The notes under the pieces are model-generated. The model saw nothing but the letters and a program-made list of their open reading frames with translations, made no database searches and was not told the origin of the DNA. A DNA stretch of 64,000 bases from Janthinobacterium sp. LM6 (GTDB lineage: Bacteria > Pseudomonadota > Gammaproteobacteria > Burkholderiales > Burkholderiaceae_D): assembly GCF_002002885.1 (NCBI RefSeq), contig NZ_CP019510.1, positions 2,542,001 to 2,606,000 of the forward strand, read 5' to 3'. Made by a program: the position numbers and the translations under genes. Shown in pieces: positions 61,192 through 64,000 of this stretch (the stretch's first letter is position 1; each line of letters opens with the position of its first letter).

Positions 61192-62022
61192 ATGCTGCTC
61201 GCCCCCATCCAGATCGAAACGGATTTTTTGTCGCACTTCGTCCAGTACGACCCGGCCAGCGCGCCGCCGCAGGCCAAGGCTGCCCCGCAAGCTCCTTTGG
61301 CGCGCCGTGGCGTGCCTTTGGAACTGACGCAATTGAGCAAGGCCTTTGGCGAACGTCCGGTCCTGAAAAACGTCGACCTGCAGCTGGAAGCGGGAGAATT
61401 CGTCGCCATCGTGGGGCGCAGCGGCTGCGGCAAGAGCACCTTGCTGCGCTCGATCGCGGGCCTGGAAAGCGTCGATGAAGGCAGCATCGCCATCGGCAGC
61501 GGCGTGGGCGCGCCCGATATCCGCATCATGTTCCAGGAATCGCGGCTGCTGCCGTGGAAGACGGTGCTCGACAACGTGGCCCTGGGCCTGCCCCGTTCCG
61601 TCGGCGCGGCGGCCGCTTCGCTGTGGACGGTGGGCCTGGCCGAGCGGACGGACGACTGGCCGTCAGCCCTGTCGGGAGGACAGAAACAGCGGGTGGCGCT
61701 GGCGCGCGCCCTCGTGCACGAGCCGCAACTGCTGCTGCTCGACGAGCCCCTGGGCGCGCTCGACGCCCTCACGCGCATCGAGATGCAGCAGCTGATCGAG
61801 TCGCTGTGGCTGGCGCGCGGTTTCACGGCCGTGCTGGTGACGCATGACGTGGCCGAGGCCGTGGCCCTGGCCGACCGCGTGCTGCTGATCGAGGATGGGC
61901 AGATCGCCCTGGACGTGCGGGTGGACTTGCCGCGCCCCCGTCAGCGCGGCACCGCGGCTTTCGCCGCGCTGGAGCAGGCTATCTTGTCGCGGGTGCTGCA
62001 GCCGTCTCGGCCAGGACAATAA
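61192..62022 (+). CDS. ssuB: Aliphatic sulfonate ABC transporter ATP-binding protein SsuB
   Basis: A 276-residue ATPase. Walker [11 protein letters not shown]-loop [17 protein letters not shown], signature [14 protein letters not shown], Walker [13 protein letters not shown] and switch VTHDVAEAV are present. It has an N-terminal extension of about 40 residues before the ABC domain (Ala/Pro-rich). It energises SsuC. The frame is open far upstream through ssuC, but the ATG at 61192 after AAGAAAG is the sensible start. Its last 44 bases overlap the convergent HAD gene. Confidence 0.93.
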   Translation: MLLAPIQIETDFLSHFVQYDPASAPPQAKAAPQAPLARRGVPLELTQLSKAFGERPVLKNVDLQLEAGEFVAIVGRSGCGKSTLLRSIAGLESVDEGSIAIGSGVGAPDIRIMFQESRLLPWKTVLDNVALGLPRSVGAAAASLWTVGLAERTDDWPSALSGGQKQRVALARALVHEPQLLLLDEPLGALDALTRIEMQQLIESLWLARGFTAVLVTHDVAEAVALADRVLLIEDGQIALDVRVDLPRPRQRGTAAFAALEQAILSRVLQPSRPGQ

Positions 62023-62689
62023 AGCCGTCGCCATCGACGGTCGCCACGATGCCCTCGTAGCTGTCGATGGCCGGGTGGCGCGTGGCCAGCGGATGCGCAT
62101 GCGTGGCGGTGACGACGATGACCTTGGCGCCAGCCGCTTCGCCCGCCTCGATGCCGACGGAGGCATCCTCGAATACCAGACAGTCTGAGGGCGCCACGCC
62201 CAGCTTTTCCGCCGCCAGCAAATAGCAATCGGGCCGGGGTTTGCCCGCCTTGACGTCTTCCGCCGTGACCATGATGGCCGGTATCGGCATGCCGGCTGCC
62301 TTCAGGCGCGCCGTGGCCAGCGCCCTCGGCGCCGAAGTGACGATGGCCCATTGCGCTGGCGGCAGCGACTGCAGGAAGCGCAGCGCGCCCGCGATTTCAA
62401 TAATTCCTTCCACATCGATGATTTCCGCATCCGTGATGCCCTGCGATTCGCGCTGCGCGTCGATGCCGGGCAAGCGCAGCTTGGCGATGGTGTCGACCGA
62501 GCGCGCGCCGTGGATGGTGGGCAAAAAGGACGCCACGTCGAGGCCCTGGCGCTGGGCCCAGGTGCCCCAGATGCGTTCGGCGGCGGCGATGGAATTGATG
62601 ACGGTGCCGTCCATATCAAAAAGAAAAGCCCGATAGCGGCCGGCGACCGATGGTGTCAGGGATGAAGACGGCGAGGGCAGTGCGGACAT
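61979..62689 (-). CDS. HAD-superfamily phosphatase (sugar-phosphatase type)
   Basis: A 236-residue HAD hydrolase. The nucleophile motif [12 protein letters not shown] near 22-33, motif II IVTSAPR, the motif III lysine [18 protein letters not shown] and motif [20 protein letters not shown] are all present. It resembles small-sugar phosphatases (YfbT/GPP type). The start ATG 62689 follows GGAAGCC. It overlaps ssuB convergently; no functional link to it is implied. Confidence 0.88.
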   Translation of the reverse strand: MSALPSPSSSLTPSVAGRYRAFLFDMDGTVINSIAAAERIWGTWAQRQGLDVASFLPTIHGARSVDTIAKLRLPGIDAQRESQGITDAEIIDVEGIIEIAGALRFLQSLPPAQWAIVTSAPRALATARLKAAGMPIPAIMVTAEDVKAGKPRPDCYLLAAEKLGVAPSDCLVFEDASVGIEAGEAAGAKVIVVTATHAHPLATRHPAIDSYEGIVATVDGDGFIVLAETAAAPATR

Positions 62690-62744
62690 GGCTTCCTTCC
62701 GGATGATGGGCTGGAAGCCATTGTAACGGCAGCCGGTTTTTATT

Positions 62745-63212
62745 TCACAGGTAGACCGATTCAAAGCGGGCCACGGGCGCGCCATCCTTGAGCAGGATCA
62801 GGTACTCGCCTTCGAAACGGTAGCCCGTCACACTGTTCAAGTTGGCCAGCACGGCGCTTTCCAGCTGCATCAACGGCGGCGGGCAGGCCATGCGCGTGCT
62901 GGCCAACTGGGTGAAGCGCAGGGCCGTGCCGGCCAGCGTGTAGCCGCCCATGACCTGGTTGCAGCCCGTGAAACCATGGACCTTGCCATCGTCGGTGAGG
63001 GTGATGCGCACTTCGCGCTCTTGCTGCGGCGCCATCGTCACCGGGGCGCCATCGAGCTGCGTCAGCTTCCAGTAGGTATTCGTCAGGCTGTAGCTGGGCG
63101 TCAGGCCGGTGTCCGGCTTGGCGCTGTCGGACGTGGCGGCGCAGCCGCCGGCCATGGCGATGGCGGCGGCGAGGGACAGGTATGTGAGACGATGCGTCAG
63201 GCGATGCAGCAT
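62745..63212 (-). CDS. META-domain lipoprotein, paralogue of the one at 51459-51938
   Basis: A 155-residue lipoprotein. The signal peptide ends in a GGCAA lipobox near 24. The META domain has NTYWKLTQLDGAPV and HGFTGCNQVMGGYTLAG, closely parallel to SGNSGCNQMMGGYT in the other copy, and both end in LLKDGxPVARxE. Duplication of this lipoprotein within 11 kb is clear; roles may differ. The ATG at 63212 gives the signal peptide. Confidence 0.85.
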   Translation of the reverse strand: MLHRLTHRLTYLSLAAAIAMAGGCAATSDSAKPDTGLTPSYSLTNTYWKLTQLDGAPVTMAPQQEREVRITLTDDGKVHGFTGCNQVMGGYTLAGTALRFTQLASTRMACPPPLMQLESAVLANLNSVTGYRFEGEYLILLKDGAPVARFESVYL

Positions 63213-63363
63213 GGTGAACTCCAGTGTCAAGGGGAATAGCCGCCAGACTAGCAGTTTTTCCGTGCCTGCCCGCGTACCGCAGCGGCGAATGTTTCCATTT
63301 TGCCAGTACTGGCATTACACTCATGCTTTCTGCTGTTTCAACCTTGATCGGGGAGCCGGGCCG

Positions 63364-64000
63364 ATGCTGCAAGCGCAAGCGCTGGATAATCGACTGGTCG
63401 CCACCAGTGCCGACGACGTGCTGGTCGATCGCATCGTGCCCGGCGCGCCGCTGGTGATCGCCTTCGGCTTCGTTTCGTGGACCACGCGTCCCGCCTTCGA
63501 TTTCTACGGGCGCCTGCGCAAGCTGGAGCAGGCCAGCGGCCAGCATCTGAACAAGATCCTCGTGCGCGATTCGGGCAATGCCTGGTATCACCGCCGCATC
63601 GCGGGCCTGGGCAGCCACGTGGATGAGACGGCGCAAGCCCTGCGCGAACTGGTGCGCCGCATCGCGCCAAGTACCGTCACCACCCTCGGCCAATCCATGG
63701 GCGCGTACGCGGCCGTCATGTATGGCTTGCTGCTGGATGTGCAGCAGATCGTCGCCTTCGGACCGCTCTCCTTTCTCGACGTGCAGCAGGCGCGTTTGTA
63801 CCACGAGCTGCGCTGGCTGCCCGTGATGGAGTCGCTGGCGCAAGAGCCGCCGCCGTCTGGCTACTACGACCTGGCGGCCCTGTGCCGCGCCAGGGCGACG
63901 GACGATACGCAGCTGCATCTGGTGTTCGGCACGCGGCCGGACGCGGCTAATCCTGGCGCCAGCGCCAGCGAATCGGTGAATCTCGACGCCATGCACGCGC
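63364..64000 (+). CDS. Alpha/beta-hydrolase-like protein, truncated by window end
   Basis: An open frame of more than 210 codons with no stop before the window ends. It has IAFGFVSWTTRPAFDFYG, a GQSMGAYAAV nucleophile-elbow-like motif (GxSxG, about 119-123) and LVFGTRPDA. The overall pattern fits a small alpha/beta hydrolase or a capsule/exopolysaccharide-associated hydrolase-like protein; the His is not visible because the end is missing. The ATG at 63364 is the first Met in the frame after a stop region. Direction is plus, divergent from the META gene. Confidence 0.6.
   Translation, partial: MLQAQALDNRLVATSADDVLVDRIVPGAPLVIAFGFVSWTTRPAFDFYGRLRKLEQASGQHLNKILVRDSGNAWYHRRIAGLGSHVDETAQALRELVRRIAPSTVTTLGQSMGAYAAVMYGLLLDVQQIVAFGPLSFLDVQQARLYHELRWLPVMESLAQEPPPSGYYDLAALCRARATDDTQLHLVFGTRPDAANPGASASESVNLDAMHA

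Noticed and set aside
1..64000. CRISPR arrays, tRNA/rRNA genes, insertion sequences
   Set aside because: No regularly spaced repeats, no tRNA-like cloverleaf or rRNA stretch, and no transposase frame was recognised by eye; a tRNAscan or ISfinder search could overturn this.

Overview
The window is GC-rich, densely coded DNA with the gene set of a free-living betaproteobacterium of the Oxalobacteraceae (Janthinobacterium/Massilia-like). The assignment is by inference: a subclass B3 metallo-beta-lactamase, a phasin, an ssu sulfonate operon, ArgP/ArgO, a MalEFGK-LamB locus under a LacI-type regulator, and G+C-rich third codon positions. No rRNA, tRNA, CRISPR array, insertion sequence or replication origin was recognised.

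Layout. 1-2642 is the end of an exporter operon (membrane-fusion protein plus two ABC-2 permeases). 2735-10640 is the most unusual block: seven same-strand genes, most overlapping by ATGA, encoding a MoxR-type AAA+ ATPase, two unrecognised proteins, a protein joining a HEIGHH metallopeptidase motif to a von Willebrand A domain, a small unknown protein, a PaaK-like adenylate-forming enzyme and a NadR-like NMN adenylyltransferase/ribosylnicotinamide kinase. 10597-13686 holds a TetR/SDR pair, a remnant of an AraC-GyrI regulator and MetY. 13790-25920 is a maltose/maltodextrin locus on the minus strand: LamB porin, LacI-type regulator, alpha-glucosidase, MalK, MalE, MalF, MalG, a secreted alpha-amylase and a PfkB-type kinase, with CAAAGCGCTTTG operator boxes before lamB and the alpha-glucosidase gene. 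26159-31919 carries an MFS exporter with a divergent LysR regulator, a patatin-like protein and a chemoreceptor.

32095-33810 is a visibly lower-GC patch of four small unrecognised genes separated by related short repeats. 34025-39194 holds an SRPBCC protein, a creatininase gene broken by an in-frame TGA, a YncE-like beta-propeller, a PPOX flavoprotein, a VOC protein, a DUF2628 protein and a phasin. 39313-49007 is housekeeping and stress: an esterase-like lipoprotein, ArgP/ArgO, an aldehyde dehydrogenase, thioredoxin 2, a MarR/HEAT-repeat pair, a DUF1287 protein and a MocR regulator divergent from an AhpD-like protein. 49007-53779 has a Bcr/CflA exporter, serine acetyltransferase, a META-domain lipoprotein and the B3 beta-lactamase.

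53845-62022 is a sulfur-scavenging region: a minus-strand operon (SfnB-like dehydrogenase, MetQ-like binding protein, FMN monooxygenase) divergent from ssuEADCB. A bipartite motif, CGCATAT-N15-TTCGTKT, occurs once in each direction between these operons and once before the serine acetyltransferase gene, suggesting a shared sulfur-limitation regulator. The window ends in a HAD phosphatase, a second META protein and a truncated hydrolase gene.
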